From assembly GCF_014649695.1 (NCBI RefSeq), contig NZ_BMTN01000008.1, positions 186,001-250,000 of the forward strand: a DNA stretch of 64,000 nucleotides. Reading direction: 5' to 3'. Below, piece after piece: positions 8,661 through 18,183 of the stretch; the stretch's first letter is position 1; each line of letters begins with the position of its first letter. The notes below the pieces were generated by a model. That model was not told the DNA's origin, searched no databases, and saw nothing but the letters and a program-made list of their open reading frames with translations. The position numbers and the translations under genes were made by a program. This DNA comes from Streptomyces kurssanovii (GTDB lineage: Bacteria; Actinomycetota; Actinomycetes; Streptomycetales; Streptomycetaceae).

Positions 8661-9059
8661 CTACGAATGAGGTACGGCGGCGGCCGTGGCCCCCTCGACC
8701 TCGGTGCCGACGGGCGCGAGCAGGAAGACGTTCCGGTCGACCCGGTGCATCTGGCACCCGAGTCCGAACACCACACCGCTGCTGAAGTCGAGGATCCGCT
8801 TGGCGACGTCGGTGTCGGCCCCGGTGAGGTCCAGCAGCACCGGCATCCCGGCGACGAGGTACTCGGCGACCTCGCGCGCGTCACCGAAGACCTGTACGCG
8901 CAGGACGATGAAACGACGGTGCTCGGCGGCCTCGTACTCCCGTGGGACCGTGACGTGGTCGACCCGCGACGGCCACTCGTTGCGGCCGCGCAGCGGGACC
9001 ACCTGGGCCAGGCCCTCCCACTGCTCGTCGGTGACGTCGTACCTCTCGTACCTACTCAT
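8661..9059 (-). CDS. SepF-like cell-division/membrane protein paralogue
   Basis: 132 residues. The C-terminal 85 residues match the SepF (DUF552) fold: RRFIVLRVQVFGDAREVAEYL, then VLLDLTGADTDVAKRILDFSSGVVFGLG and a last strand pair RVDRNVFLLAP. SepF binds FtsZ and membranes in Gram-positives. Streptomyces carries several sepF-like genes, and this one is outside the ftsZ cluster and lacks an obvious N-terminal amphipathic helix, so a role in septation is unproven. The ATG at 9059 opens MSRYERYDVT and is preferred over an upstream in-frame start 15 codons earlier. Confidence 0.8.
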   Translation of the reverse strand: MSRYERYDVTDEQWEGLAQVVPLRGRNEWPSRVDHVTVPREYEAAEHRRFIVLRVQVFGDAREVAEYLVAGMPVLLDLTGADTDVAKRILDFSSGVVFGLGCQMHRVDRNVFLLAPVGTEVEGATAAAVPHS

Positions 9060-9141
9060 GGGTCCATCCTCACCCCCCTCACCCGTTCGGCCCAACAGCG
9101 ACACGGATGGAGGAACAGGAAGCCGTGCCTGGGAACACAGC

Positions 9142-9176
9142 GATCCCCTGGCCCGGGAGTTCCGGGCCAGGGGATC
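9142..9176 (-). terminator. 15-bp hairpin behind pulA
   Basis: Arms 9142-9156 and 9162-9176 are perfect complements with a 5-nt loop. The hairpin lies 12 nt past the pulA stop on the minus strand and separates it from sepF. Confidence 0.8.
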
Positions 9177-9188
9177 AGCGGCACAGGC

Positions 9189-12100
9189 TCAGCCGCGTTC
9201 GAAGACGGCGACCGTGCGTGCCGGGACCGTGAAGGTGCCCGAACCCTTCTCGTAGGAGGCCGACTTGACGGTCTCGTCCGCGCCCGCGCGCTGGACCGGG
9301 TGGAGGGCGTAGTCCTCACCGGCCAGTGCCATGACCCGCTGGGTCTGCTGCCGCGGACCGGCGTTGAACACCACGACCAGGTCGTCGAGCCGCATCGTGA
9401 TCACGCCCGGAGTCTCCTCCGTGCCCGACAGCGGGAAGGACAGCGCCGACTGGACCTGCCCGGCGGTGGACAGGCCGAACGCCGGCTCCCCGGTACGGAT
9501 CTTCAGCAGGTCACGGTAGGCCGCGGAGGCGCCGTCGATCTCGGCGCAGCCCACGGTCAGCGACGGGTCGGTGAGCAGCGGCTTCGCGAAGCCCCACTTG
9601 GACTTGTTGTCGGCCTCCGGCGGCAGTCCGCGGCCGAATCCGTTGCCGTCGCGGCAGTCCCAGTGGATGGCGTTGAACCAGTCACCGCTGTCGTACGAGT
9701 TGCGGTCCAGCGACTTGGACCGCAGCAGGTCCGAGCCCGCCTGCGAGAGCGAGGGCCCCTGCGACAGTGCCGAGGTCGCCATCGCGAGCACCTGCATCCG
9801 CGCCCGGTCGGCCGGTGACGTGCCGGCCGGGAGCTTGAACGCCAGGGCGTCGTACAGCGACTCGTTGTCGTGGGCGTCGGAGTAGGCCAGGGCGTCACCG
9901 GGCACGGCGGCGTAGCCGGCGGGGGCGCCGTTGTAGTCGACCTCGGAGCCCTTGACGGTGCGGCCGCTGGTGTCGGTGAAGGAGTAGGACGCGAGGTTGC
10001 CGGACAGACCGACCTTGATCAGGTCCTGGTAGTGCAGCAGCCGCGCCTTCTGCTCGGCCTCGCTGCCGTTTGCCTTGGAGGTGTTGGGGTCGGTGTAGAG
10101 ACCGGAGGCGAAGCCCTGCACACCCGGGTCCTCGTCGAACGGTCCGCCGCCGCGGACGGCGTCGCGCGCCCGGTCGGAGAAGGTGGCGATGCCGGTGCCC
10201 GCCATGTTCTTCTGCGTGGCCTGGACGAACCGGGCGTCGTCGGCGACCTCGCCGAAGTTCCAGCCCTCCCCGTAAAGGATGATCTTCTTGCCGTCCACGC
10301 CGTCCCGCTCGAGCGTCAGCTCGTCGAGCGCGGCGCGCACCGCCAGGATGTTCTCCTTCGGGTGGTGCCCCATCAGGTCGAAGCGGAAGCCGTCCACCTT
10401 GTAGTCCCGAGCCCAGGTGACGATGGAGTCGACGACGAGCTTGCCCATCATCGCGTTCTCCGGCGCGGTGTTGGCGCAGCAGGTGGAGGTGGCGACGCTG
10501 CCGTCGGCCAGCAGCCGCTGGTAGTAGCCGGGCACGACCTTGTCCAGTACGGACTTATCCGACTGTCCCGCGGCCACGGTGTGGTTGTAGACCACGTCCA
10601 TGACGGTGCGCAGGCCGTCCTCGTTCAGCGCCTTGACCATCTGCCGGAACTCGACCGTGCGCTTCGTCCCGTCCGGATCGGTGGCGTACGAGCCCTCGGG
10701 GACGGTGTAGTGCAGCGGGTCGTAGCCCCAGTTGAACGCGTCCTTCGCGGCGGCCGCCGCGACGCACGCCTGCTGCTCGTCCGAGTCGGGTGCGTAGATC
10801 TTCAGGTCGCACTCGGGCTGCTGCTGGTCCGACTTCTTCTCGGGGATGGTGCCGATGTCGAAAGCGGGCAGCAGGTGCACGTACGAGGTGCCGGCGCCGA
10901 CGAGTTCGCGCAGGTGCTTCGAGCCCTTGCTGTCCTTGTCGGCGAAGGCGAGATAGGTGCCCTTGTTCTCGGCGGTGGCGTCCGCGATCGAGAAGTCGCG
11001 GATGTGCAGCTCCTGGATCTGCGCGTCCTTCAGGGGCACGGCGGCGGGCTTCTTCAGCGCCGACCAGCCCTTGGGCGCCAGTGACCTGTCGGACAGGTCG
11101 ACGACGACGCTCTTCTGCGAGTCCGCCGTCAGCGCCAGCGAGTACGGGTCGGTGACCTTGTTGGTGACGACCTTCTGGACGGTGGGGGCCCAGACCTTCA
11201 CGTGGTACCGGTACGTGTCCCCCTTCCAGCTCTTCTTGCCCTTGACCGACCAGACGCCGCTCGTCCCGTCGCGGCGCATCGCGACGGTCTTCCCCTCGAG
11301 TTCGAGGGAGACGTGCTGGGCGGTGGGCGCCCAGAGCCGCAGCGTCGGCACGCCGTGGCGGTCGAAGGTGGCACCGAGGTCGGCCTTGGTGGCGCCGGCG
11401 GCGTACAGGTCGTCGAGCACTCCGGCTGTCTGCACCCCGGTGGCCGTGACCGCGGCTCCGTCGGCGGCGTACTGGGCCGCCACGAGCTGGCTCTTCAGCG
11501 CTTCCCGGATACGGTCGCGGTCGCGCGGGTCGACCGTGTAGGCGGTGTACTTCGACAGGTGCGGGAACTTCTCCTTCTGCGCGTCGGTGAGCTCCGACTT
11601 CGCGAGGCGCAGCACGCGGCGGTCACCGGTGAGGGCACCGTCCTCGACCGCGATCGAGCCGTCGCGCGAGTAGAGCAGGGCGCTGGAGGCCGCGGCGTCG
11701 CTGCCGTTCCAGGCGACCGTGTTCGCGTCGATCCAGACCGCCTGCGCCTTGGTGAGGTCCAGTGCCGCTCCGCCGCCCTTGGGCTGCGGAAGCAGGTACT
11801 TCTCCTGGCCGGCGAGCAGCCACACCTCGTGGCCGTTCGCCTTGAGGTCGAGCGACTGGTCGGACGGCAGGTCCTTCTCGTCGCCCTTGTGCAGGATGTA
11901 GCTGAGTGACGTGGCGCCGGCCGCCAGCGGCACCTCGTAGACCGCGCCGTACTCGTCGGTCCGCACCGGCTCCAACGGCTTCGACCAGTCGGTCGGGTTC
12001 GCCGCCCCGGTCCAGGTGTGCAGGCCCCAGCCGGCGTATTCGCCGTCGGCGCGCTTGTAGTGCAGGACGGCCTTGGTGGTGTCCTGCGGCGGGTAGGCGC

Positions 12101-14576
12101 CCTCCGGCGCTGCGTTCCGCACCTCCGGCCTGCCCTGCTCGATCCAGACCTCGCCCGTCTTCGACAGGTCGATCGCGCGGTCGGCGTCGGTGTCCTTCAC
12201 GCCGTCCTTGTTCACGGCGATGAAGCCGACGGAGGAGGCACCGGGCTTGAGCTTGACGTAGGCGAAGGCGCCGTAGGCGTCACGGCCGGTGAACGGCTTG
12301 CCCGCGGGCCAGGTGGTGCCTTCGCCCTCGGCGATGTCGCCCCAGGTGTACAGGCCCCAGTCGTCGTAGTCGCCGTCGGCGCGCTTGTAGTGGACGATCG
12401 CGTAGTCGCGCTGGGTGGCGCTCGGCGGCTGCTCGACGGCCGGGGCGCCGCTGGTGGTGGCGGTCGTGGCACTCGCGGTACGGCCCGCGCTGTCGACGAC
12501 GACGGCCTTGTAGCGCAGGGCCGTTCCGGCCGGGGCCGTGATGTGCTGGGTGACCTTGTAGGGGGCGTGGTCGGCGGAGCCGAGGACCTGCCACTTGTCG
12601 CTGCCGGTCTGGGCGGCGAACACGACTCGGTTCAGCTGCCCGCCGTCGACGTCCGCGGAGATCTCGACGGTGCCGGTGGCACCGGCCGCGGGCGCCTCGA
12701 GCGTGATCGACGGCACCGCGGCGGGTGCGGCGAGCGGTCCGCCCGCCTTGAGGACGACGGAGGAGAGCGCCGGGACGGTCACCTCGATCTTCTTGTCGGC
12801 TCCGCTGCGGACGGTGCCGTCGCCGCCGTGGATCGCGGTGAAGTCCATGGCGGCCGAACCGGTCGGCACCTGGACGGTCTTCGCCTCCGTGGCGTTGTTG
12901 ACCACCACGACGTACTCGGTCGCCGCCCGGGCGTCGGTGCGGGAGAAGGCGTACACCGAGTCCTGCGCGTACCGCTGCTGCTGGATGCCGTCACGCAGCG
13001 CGGGGTGCGCCTTGGTGAGCTTCGCGAGCGCGGCGATCTGCCGGTAGAGCGGGTGCGAGGTGTCGTACGCGTCCTCGGCGTGGGTACGGCCGGTGCCGAT
13101 CTGGTCGTCGTCCAGGAAGTCGGCGGTCTTCGAGGCGAACAGCGTCTGGCGCGCGTCCTTGTCGCCGCCTGCGCCGGTGTATCCCTGCTCGTCGCCGTAG
13201 TAGACGACGGGGTTGCCGCGGCTGAGGAACATCAGCTCGTTGGCGAGCCGGTAGCGCTGCAGCAGCTCCGCGTCGTCGGCGTCCTTGTTGTCCTGCGCGA
13301 GGAACGTGCCGAACCGGCCCATGTCGTGGTTGCCGAGGAAGGGCACCGACTCGTAGGCGTTGGCCTTGTCCGTGGTGTAGCGGTAGTCCTGCCCGAAGAG
13401 GTTCGCCAGCTTCTCGGCGGACCCGCCCTGCGAGGCGAAGGCGCGGGCCGCGTCCTGGAACGGGAAGTCGAGCGTGGCGTCGAGGCTGCCCTGGGTGACG
13501 TACTTCGAGGTGATGGCCGGGTCCGCGGAGTAGACCTCGCCGAACATGAAGAAGTCGTCACGGCCGCGCTTCGCGGCGTACTCGTCCAGCGAGGTCGCCC
13601 ACTGGGTCCAGAACTCGGTGTTGACGTGCTTGACCGTGTCGATGCGGAAGCCGTCGATGTCGAAGTCGCGGACCCAGCGCTGGTAGATCTTCTCCATGCC
13701 CTCGACGACCTCGGGACGTTCGGTCCACAGGTCGTCCAGACCGACGAAGTCGCCGTGCTCGGAGGACTCGCCGGCGAAGGTCGAGTCACCGCGGTTGTGG
13801 TACATCTCCGGGTCGTTGAGCCAGGAGGGGACCTTGAGGTCCTTCTTGGCGTCCGGCACCACGGGGGTGCGCGGGAAGGAGTCCTCGTCGGTGCGGGGGA
13901 AGCGCCTGGTGCCGTCGGCGTAGTCGCTGTCGTCGAACGGCACGCCGTCCTCGGTCAGATAGGGGAAGGCGCCCTTGGAGAGGTAGCCGTACGACTTCTC
14001 CTTGTAGTCCACGACGTCGGCGGTGTGGTTGGTGATGACGTCGAAGAAGACCTTCATGCCCTTGGCGTGGGCCTTGTCGATCAGCCTCTCCAGGTCGGCG
14101 TTGGTGCCGAAGTGGGGGTCGACCTGGGTGAAGTCGGTGATCCAGTAGCCGTGGTAGCCGGCGCCCGCGTCCTCCCCCTCGCCCTGCACGGGCTGGTTCT
14201 TGAAGATGGGCGCCATCCAGATGGCGGTGGTGCCGAGACCCTTGATGTAGTCCAGCTTCTCGGTGAGCCCCTTGAGGTCGCCGCCCTGGTAGAAGCCCTT
14301 GTCGGTGGGGTCGTAGCCGGTGGTGAGGCGCGAACCGGTCAGTCCGCCGCGGTCGTTGTTCCTGTCGCCGTTCGCGAAGCGGTCGGGCAGGACGAAGTAG
14401 AACTGCTCGCGGGTGAGGTCGTGGCGGGCGGGCTCTGCGGCGAGCGATCTGTCCGACGGCGGCTTCGGCGGTTCGGGCGCCGCGACCGCCGGAAGGGCGG
14501 TCACGAGCGCCGCGACCGTCGCCGTCGCCGCGGCGGCGGCCACGATGTGGCGCAGCGGGACACGGGGGCGTATCAA
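9189..14576 (-). CDS. pulA: secreted bifunctional alpha-amylase/pullulanase
   Basis: 1795 residues, exported by a signal peptide (basic start, hydrophobic run to about 30, cleavage near PAVAAPE). Two GH13 modules are visible. The first, about residues 55-600, has DVITNH (179-184), GFRIDTVKH with nucleophile D313, acid/base E347 in FGEV and NHD (416-418). Next comes a linker with two similar carbohydrate-binding repeats, each with HYKRADG...GWGL/DWGLYTW (about 730 and 850). The second is a pullulanase-type (GH13_14) module with YNHT, GFRFDLMGHH, GEGWNFG and DAHDNES. It should cut alpha-1,4 and alpha-1,6 links in starch, glycogen or pullulan. The start is TTG at 14576 with AGGAGAG 7 nt upstream. 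It lies 88 nt after the amylase gene and is probably cotranscribed with it. Confidence 0.93.
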   Translation of the reverse strand: MIRPRVPLRHIVAAAAATATVAALVTALPAVAAPEPPKPPSDRSLAAEPARHDLTREQFYFVLPDRFANGDRNNDRGGLTGSRLTTGYDPTDKGFYQGGDLKGLTEKLDYIKGLGTTAIWMAPIFKNQPVQGEGEDAGAGYHGYWITDFTQVDPHFGTNADLERLIDKAHAKGMKVFFDVITNHTADVVDYKEKSYGYLSKGAFPYLTEDGVPFDDSDYADGTRRFPRTDEDSFPRTPVVPDAKKDLKVPSWLNDPEMYHNRGDSTFAGESSEHGDFVGLDDLWTERPEVVEGMEKIYQRWVRDFDIDGFRIDTVKHVNTEFWTQWATSLDEYAAKRGRDDFFMFGEVYSADPAITSKYVTQGSLDATLDFPFQDAARAFASQGGSAEKLANLFGQDYRYTTDKANAYESVPFLGNHDMGRFGTFLAQDNKDADDAELLQRYRLANELMFLSRGNPVVYYGDEQGYTGAGGDKDARQTLFASKTADFLDDDQIGTGRTHAEDAYDTSHPLYRQIAALAKLTKAHPALRDGIQQQRYAQDSVYAFSRTDARAATEYVVVVNNATEAKTVQVPTGSAAMDFTAIHGGDGTVRSGADKKIEVTVPALSSVVLKAGGPLAAPAAVPSITLEAPAAGATGTVEISADVDGGQLNRVVFAAQTGSDKWQVLGSADHAPYKVTQHITAPAGTALRYKAVVVDSAGRTASATTATTSGAPAVEQPPSATQRDYAIVHYKRADGDYDDWGLYTWGDIAEGEGTTWPAGKPFTGRDAYGAFAYVKLKPGASSVGFIAVNKDGVKDTDADRAIDLSKTGEVWIEQGRPEVRNAAPEGAYPPQDTTKAVLHYKRADGEYAGWGLHTWTGAANPTDWSKPLEPVRTDEYGAVYEVPLAAGATSLSYILHKGDEKDLPSDQSLDLKANGHEVWLLAGQEKYLLPQPKGGGAALDLTKAQAVWIDANTVAWNGSDAAASSALLYSRDGSIAVEDGALTGDRRVLRLAKSELTDAQKEKFPHLSKYTAYTVDPRDRDRIREALKSQLVAAQYAADGAAVTATGVQTAGVLDDLYAAGATKADLGATFDRHGVPTLRLWAPTAQHVSLELEGKTVAMRRDGTSGVWSVKGKKSWKGDTYRYHVKVWAPTVQKVVTNKVTDPYSLALTADSQKSVVVDLSDRSLAPKGWSALKKPAAVPLKDAQIQELHIRDFSIADATAENKGTYLAFADKDSKGSKHLRELVGAGTSYVHLLPAFDIGTIPEKKSDQQQPECDLKIYAPDSDEQQACVAAAAAKDAFNWGYDPLHYTVPEGSYATDPDGTKRTVEFRQMVKALNEDGLRTVMDVVYNHTVAAGQSDKSVLDKVVPGYYQRLLADGSVATSTCCANTAPENAMMGKLVVDSIVTWARDYKVDGFRFDLMGHHPKENILAVRAALDELTLERDGVDGKKIILYGEGWNFGEVADDARFVQATQKNMAGTGIATFSDRARDAVRGGGPFDEDPGVQGFASGLYTDPNTSKANGSEAEQKARLLHYQDLIKVGLSGNLASYSFTDTSGRTVKGSEVDYNGAPAGYAAVPGDALAYSDAHDNESLYDALAFKLPAGTSPADRARMQVLAMATSALSQGPSLSQAGSDLLRSKSLDRNSYDSGDWFNAIHWDCRDGNGFGRGLPPEADNKSKWGFAKPLLTDPSLTVGCAEIDGASAAYRDLLKIRTGEPAFGLSTAGQVQSALSFPLSGTEETPGVITMRLDDLVVVFNAGPRQQTQRVMALAGEDYALHPVQRAGADETVKSASYEKGSGTFTVPARTVAVFERG

Positions 14577-14619
14577 GGCGGGTCTCTCCTGGATGAGGGT
14601 GGTTGTGGTGCGAGTGCGG

Positions 14620-14649
14620 TGCCCCGCGCCCGGGGAGGGACGCGGGGCA
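14620..14649 (-). terminator. weak hairpin between amylase and pulA
   Basis: A 9-bp stem (14620-14628 with 14641-14649) encloses a 12-nt loop in the 88-nt gap. It could attenuate rather than end transcription, since pulA has no other obvious promoter. Confidence 0.4.
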
Positions 14650-14664
14650 GCACGGGGGAAGGCG

Positions 14665-16365
14665 TCAATTGCGCCAGGTGTCGATCAGCGTGACCTTGCC
14701 GGAGGACGGGACGGTGGCGGTGCGGTTGGCGCCGCTCTCCCAGGTGACGTTGCCTGCTCCGTCCTTGCGGATGTACTTGTACTCGAAGGACGTGCCGGCG
14801 GCGAGGTTCACGTCCGCCTTCCAGACGGGGTAGGCCGACGGGTCGAGCTTGACCGCGCCGGCGGGGTTCCAGTTGCCGAGCGCCGGCTGGTTGCCGGTGA
14901 CGTAGATGTTCTGGCCGACGACCGTGGTGGCGTTGACGGCGAAGGACGCGCCCGCGCTCACCGGTCCGGGATCGGTCGAGCCGCCGCCGCAGTCGCGCGC
15001 GCCGGCGTGCAGTGCGAGGGCGGTGCCGGCGCCGAGCGTGGCCGTGAACTGGCCGGAGCCGTTGACGGCCACGCCCTTGCCGCTCTGCACGTCGCAGTAG
15101 GTGCCGGACGGCAGCGAGGTCTGGAAGGTACGGGTCAGCGCGGCGCCCTCCTGGTTGATGGCCACGTACGCCTTGTCGCCCCGCCCGAAGGCGATCTGGT
15201 CGGCGCCGTTGTCCCACCAGTTCGTGACGCCCTGGCCGCGGGCGGTGTTGCGGAAGCCGACCATCGAGGAGATCTCGCGCCAGGAGTGCTGGCACTTCCA
15301 TCCGTCCCTGTAGCAGCTGCTCACCGCTCCGCCGTTCGGCGGGCCGGCGTCGTGGTCGGTGAACTCGTAACCGGAGTGGACGTCGGGCGAGCCGTACGGC
15401 CAGGCGAGCATGAAGACATGGGCCAGTGTGTAGTTGGCCCCGTCCTTGTAGGTGAGGGTGTCGCCGCCGCGCTCCGTGTCGTGGTTGGCGACGAAGACGG
15501 CGGACTTCCCGGACTCCATGAAGCCCCAGCCCTCGCCGAAGTTCTTCAGGTGGGCGAGGCTCCCGCCGGTGAAGACCTGCTTGAGGCCGCGTCCGTAGCG
15601 GAACTCCTGGACGTCGCCGCTGCCGAGGTACTCGCTCGGGGAGACGGCCTCGCCCGCGCCGTGGATGGCCTCGTGCTTCCAGTGGACGCCCGGGTTCGTG
15701 AGCTTGCCTTTGATGGCGGCCAGGTCGTCGGCCGGCATGTGCTTGGAGGCGTCGATGCGGAAGCCGTCGACGCCGAGGGACAGCAGGTCGTTGAGGTATC
15801 CGGCGATCTTGCCGCGGACGTACTCCTCGCCGGTGTCCAGGTCCGCCAGCCCGACGAGCTCGCAGTTCTGCACGTTCCCGCGGTCCTGGTAGTTGGTGAT
15901 CTGCGAGGTGCAGTTGTCCATGTCGGGCGAGGAATACAGGCCCGGGTAGTTGTACTTCGTGTACGCGGATCCGCCGGTCCCGGTGCCGGAACCGGCGGAC
16001 ATGTGGTTGATGACGGAGTCGGCCACGACCTTGACGCCGGCCGCGTGGCAGGTGTTCACCATGCTCTGGAAGGCGGCCCGGTCACCGAGACTTCCGGCGA
16101 TGCGGTAGCTGACGGGCTGGTACGAGGTCCACCACTGGCTGCCCTGGATGTGCTCCTGGGGCGGCGATACCTGCACGAATCCGTAGCCGGCGGGGCCGAG
16201 GGAGTCGGTACAGGCGCGGGCGACGGCGTCGAACTTCCACTCGAACATCACCGCGGTGACGTCCTTGTCGCCGGGTGGGGCGGCCTGGGCGGTGCTGGGG
16301 GCCGTGACGGCGACGGCGGCTCCTGCCACAACGGCGAGTGCCGCGGCCGCGGTTCTGTTGGCCAT
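14665..16365 (-). CDS. secreted alpha-amylase with C-terminal CBM20
   Basis: 566 residues. The signal peptide ends near STAQAAP (about 29). The GH13 catalytic domain (about 35-450) carries DSVINH (116-121), GFRIDASKH (201-209, nucleophile D205), the acid/base Glu in HEAIHG (about 232) and NHD (294-296). A C-terminal CBM20 starch-binding domain (about 470-566) shows [16 protein letters not shown] and ends LIDTWRN. It is an endo-acting, extracellular raw-starch amylase of the classic Streptomyces type. The upstream region holds GCAAG-type inverted and direct repeats like those before malE, so maltodextrin induction through a MalR-family repressor is likely. The gene product would feed MalEFG. 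Confidence 0.95.
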   Translation of the reverse strand: MANRTAAAALAVVAGAAVAVTAPSTAQAAPPGDKDVTAVMFEWKFDAVARACTDSLGPAGYGFVQVSPPQEHIQGSQWWTSYQPVSYRIAGSLGDRAAFQSMVNTCHAAGVKVVADSVINHMSAGSGTGTGGSAYTKYNYPGLYSSPDMDNCTSQITNYQDRGNVQNCELVGLADLDTGEEYVRGKIAGYLNDLLSLGVDGFRIDASKHMPADDLAAIKGKLTNPGVHWKHEAIHGAGEAVSPSEYLGSGDVQEFRYGRGLKQVFTGGSLAHLKNFGEGWGFMESGKSAVFVANHDTERGGDTLTYKDGANYTLAHVFMLAWPYGSPDVHSGYEFTDHDAGPPNGGAVSSCYRDGWKCQHSWREISSMVGFRNTARGQGVTNWWDNGADQIAFGRGDKAYVAINQEGAALTRTFQTSLPSGTYCDVQSGKGVAVNGSGQFTATLGAGTALALHAGARDCGGGSTDPGPVSAGASFAVNATTVVGQNIYVTGNQPALGNWNPAGAVKLDPSAYPVWKADVNLAAGTSFEYKYIRKDGAGNVTWESGANRTATVPSSGKVTLIDTWRN

Positions 16366-16435
16366 GATTCCTCCTGGGGCTCACAGAAGGTGCGGATGCG
16401 AGGGGTCAGCCTCGTGCGGCAACGCGCCGTGCCCG

Positions 16436-16465
16436 CAAGGCCTTGGGGATTTCTTGCTGCAAGAA
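16436..16465. promoter_or_regulatory. two GCAAG palindromes upstream of the amylase gene
   Basis: CAAGGCCTTG (16436-16445) is a perfect 10-bp palindrome. TTCTTGC-T-GCAAGAA (16451-16465) is a perfect 7+7 inverted repeat. LacI-family maltose regulators of Streptomyces (MalR/Reg1) are known to bind CTTGCAG/CTTGC-type motifs. These sites lie 71-100 nt upstream of the start codon, suiting repression of the amylase promoter. Confidence 0.6.
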
Positions 16466-16568
16466 GTCTGAAACTCGTTGCGGACGAGACCGTAGGGCCC
16501 TCCCGGCCACCGGTCAACCCTTCGGGCATGCTCCGGTGACATGCTTGAAAACCCGCTGTTTCCTGGCC

Positions 16569-16594
16569 GCAAACTCTTTCGCAAGCCATTGCAA
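16569..16594. promoter_or_regulatory. helically phased GCAA direct repeats
   Basis: GCAA occurs at 16569, 16581 and 16591, spacings of 12 and 10 bp, about 205-230 nt before the amylase start. The same arrangement is seen upstream of malE, so this is a probable upstream operator for the same regulator. Confidence 0.4.
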
Positions 16595-16786
16595 CGGTGT
16601 TACGTTCAACCATGACTCCGGTCCGGTCGGCCGGGGGTTCCGGTCAGTGCCGGGGCCCTACGCGCCCGGCCGGCCGGGCCGGTCACGCTACCGGCCCGTG
16701 AGCGCCGGAGCGCCTCAACAGGCCGCGCGGGGACGGGCATCGGAAAAAGCCCCCCGACTCGCCGGCCGAGGCGCCGCAAACGGGAG

Positions 16787-16840
16787 GCCCGGGGCCGCAG
16801 ACAGACCCCGCCACGCCCCGATCAGGGGCAGGCCCCGGGC
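16787..16840. terminator. nested inverted repeat in the amylase-lacI gap
   Basis: Outer arms 16787-16796 and 16831-16840 pair perfectly, and an inner GCCCC/GGGGC hairpin sits at 16815-16829. It may be a second transcription stop behind the leftward lacI-type gene. The rest of 16604-16881 shows no gene. Confidence 0.4.
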
Positions 16841-16881
16841 TTCCGAACAGCCTTGGGGCGCCGCCGCGTTCACCGGAAGGC

Positions 16882-16909
16882 GACGGCGCCCTGGCCGACG
16901 GGCGCCGTC
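16882..16909 (-). terminator. 10-bp hairpin downstream of the second lacI gene
   Basis: Arms 16882-16891 and 16900-16909 are perfect complements with an 8-nt loop. The hairpin begins right at the stop codon of the relic gene end at 16909-16944, so it probably served the ancestral gene end and still ends the mal operon. Confidence 0.6.
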
Positions 16910-16944
16910 TACGCGCCGCCACGCACCATCAGTTCCCGCCGAAG
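16909..16944 (-). pseudogene. relic of a LacI-family C-terminus
   Basis: On the minus strand this strip reads R-E-L-M-V-R-G-G-A-stop. The intact gene just upstream ends P-E-L-V-V-R-G-S-T-G-A-P-R-R-stop. The shared EL-x-VRG and nucleotide likeness indicate a duplicated or displaced gene end. Three exact 64-bp repeats separate the two. Confidence 0.5.
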
Positions 16945-17136
16945 GCGCCCCGGCACGCCCATCGCCGACCCGCTTCGGCCGACCCGCGCCTGCCCGGCGC
17001 CGCCGTCAGCGCCCCGGCACGCCCATCGCCGACCCGCTTCGGCCGACCCGCGCCTGCCCGGCGCCGCCGTCAGCGCCCCGGCACGCCCATCGCCGACCCG
17101 CTTCGGCCGACCCGCGCCTGCCCGGCGCCGCCGTCA
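16945..17136. repeat. three exact 64-bp tandem repeats
   Basis: Units 16945-17008, 17009-17072 and 17073-17136 are identical. The last unit includes the stop codon of the lacI-type gene, so every unit begins, on the minus strand, with that TGA. Each unit contains GCCGA/TCGGC arms able to form a short hairpin. Perfect identity implies recent expansion. Confidence 0.9.
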
Positions 17137-18183
17137 GCGCCGCGGCGCACCCGTCGAGCCGCGCACCACGAGTTCCGGCTGGAAGACGAACTCCGTGCGC
17201 TGCACGGGGTTTCCGTCGATCTCCTCGACCAGCGCGTCGACCGCCGCCGTCGCCATGGCCTGCACCGGCTGACGCACCGTCGTGAGCGGCGGGTCCGTGA
17301 AGGCGATGAGGGGCGAGTCGTCGAAGCCGACGACCGAGACGTCCCCGGGCACCTCGAGCCCCCGCGCCCGCACCGCCCTGACGGCGCCCAGCGCCATCAG
17401 GTCGCTGCCGCAGACGATGCCGGTGCACCCCTGGTCGAGCAGCAGACCGGCGGCCGCCTGGCCGCCCTCGACGGAGAACAGCGTGCGCTGGATGAACCTT
17501 TGCGCCTCGTCCGCGTTCAGCCCCAGCATCGCCTGGAGGGCGTCGGTGAAGCCCTCCGCCTTGCGCAGCGAGGGCACGTAACGGGTGGGGCCGATGGCCA
17601 GACCGATGCGCTCATGGCCGAGTTCGACGAGGTGCCGCACGGCCATCCGTGCCGCGGACCGGTCGTCCGGCGAGACGAACGGCGCCTCCACGGCCTCGTT
17701 GTAGCCGTTGATCAGGACGAACGGGACGCCACGGCCCGCCAGTTTGAGATAACGGGAAGGGTCCGCCGTCGTATCGGCGTGCAGCCCCGAGAGGAACACG
17801 ATGCCCGTGACGCCGCGTTCCTCGAGCTGCTCGACCAGCTCGTCCTCCGTCGACCCGCCGGGCATCTGCGTGCACAGCACGGGCGTGTAGCCGTGCCCCG
17901 CCAGCACCTGCTCGATGACCTGCGCGAACGCCGGGAAGATCGGGTTCGTCAGCTCGGGGATGATCAGGCCGACGAGCCCGGCGCTGCGTTGCCGCAGGCG
18001 CACGGGCCGCTCGTAACCGAGCACGTCGAGGGCGGCCAGCACCTTGTGCCGGGTGGCGGCGGCGACGCCGGCCTTCCCGTTCAGCACCCGGCTGACCGTG
18101 GCTTCGCTGACCTGCGCCTGGAGGGCGAGGTCGGCGAGCCTCGGGGCGCCGTTTCCGTCGCCCCGAGGCAGCGGGATCGTCAC
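17134..18183 (-). CDS. LacI-family regulator, MalR paralogue, last gene of the mal operon
   Basis: 349 residues. The LacI helix-turn-helix is at about 16-45 (RLADLALQAQVSEATVSRVL) with hinge helix AALDVLGYERP, followed by a periplasmic-binding-protein-like sugar sensor (VVGFDDSPLIAF near the end). The reading helix SEATVSRVLNGK is the same as in MalR at 23460, and similarity continues through the whole protein, so the two should bind overlapping operators. The start is GTG at 18183, its GTGA overlapping the stop of the alpha-glucosidase gene. It is thus the fifth gene of malEFG-glucosidase-regulator and would be autoregulated. Effector is probably maltose or a derivative. Exact tandem repeats begin at its stop codon. 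Confidence 0.9.
   Translation of the reverse strand: MTIPLPRGDGNGAPRLADLALQAQVSEATVSRVLNGKAGVAAATRHKVLAALDVLGYERPVRLRQRSAGLVGLIIPELTNPIFPAFAQVIEQVLAGHGYTPVLCTQMPGGSTEDELVEQLEERGVTGIVFLSGLHADTTADPSRYLKLAGRGVPFVLINGYNEAVEAPFVSPDDRSAARMAVRHLVELGHERIGLAIGPTRYVPSLRKAEGFTDALQAMLGLNADEAQRFIQRTLFSVEGGQAAAGLLLDQGCTGIVCGSDLMALGAVRAVRARGLEVPGDVSVVGFDDSPLIAFTDPPLTTVRQPVQAMATAAVDALVEEIDGNPVQRTEFVFQPELVVRGSTGAPRR

Noticed and set aside
12018-14693. Long plus-strand frame (about 890 codons) antisense to pulA
   Set aside because: Valine/Arg/Gly-rich shadow of the pullulanase gene, no start signals or recognisable motif.
16945-17136. CRISPR array
   Set aside because: The units are directly adjacent 64-bp tandem repeats without spacers and no cas genes are nearby.
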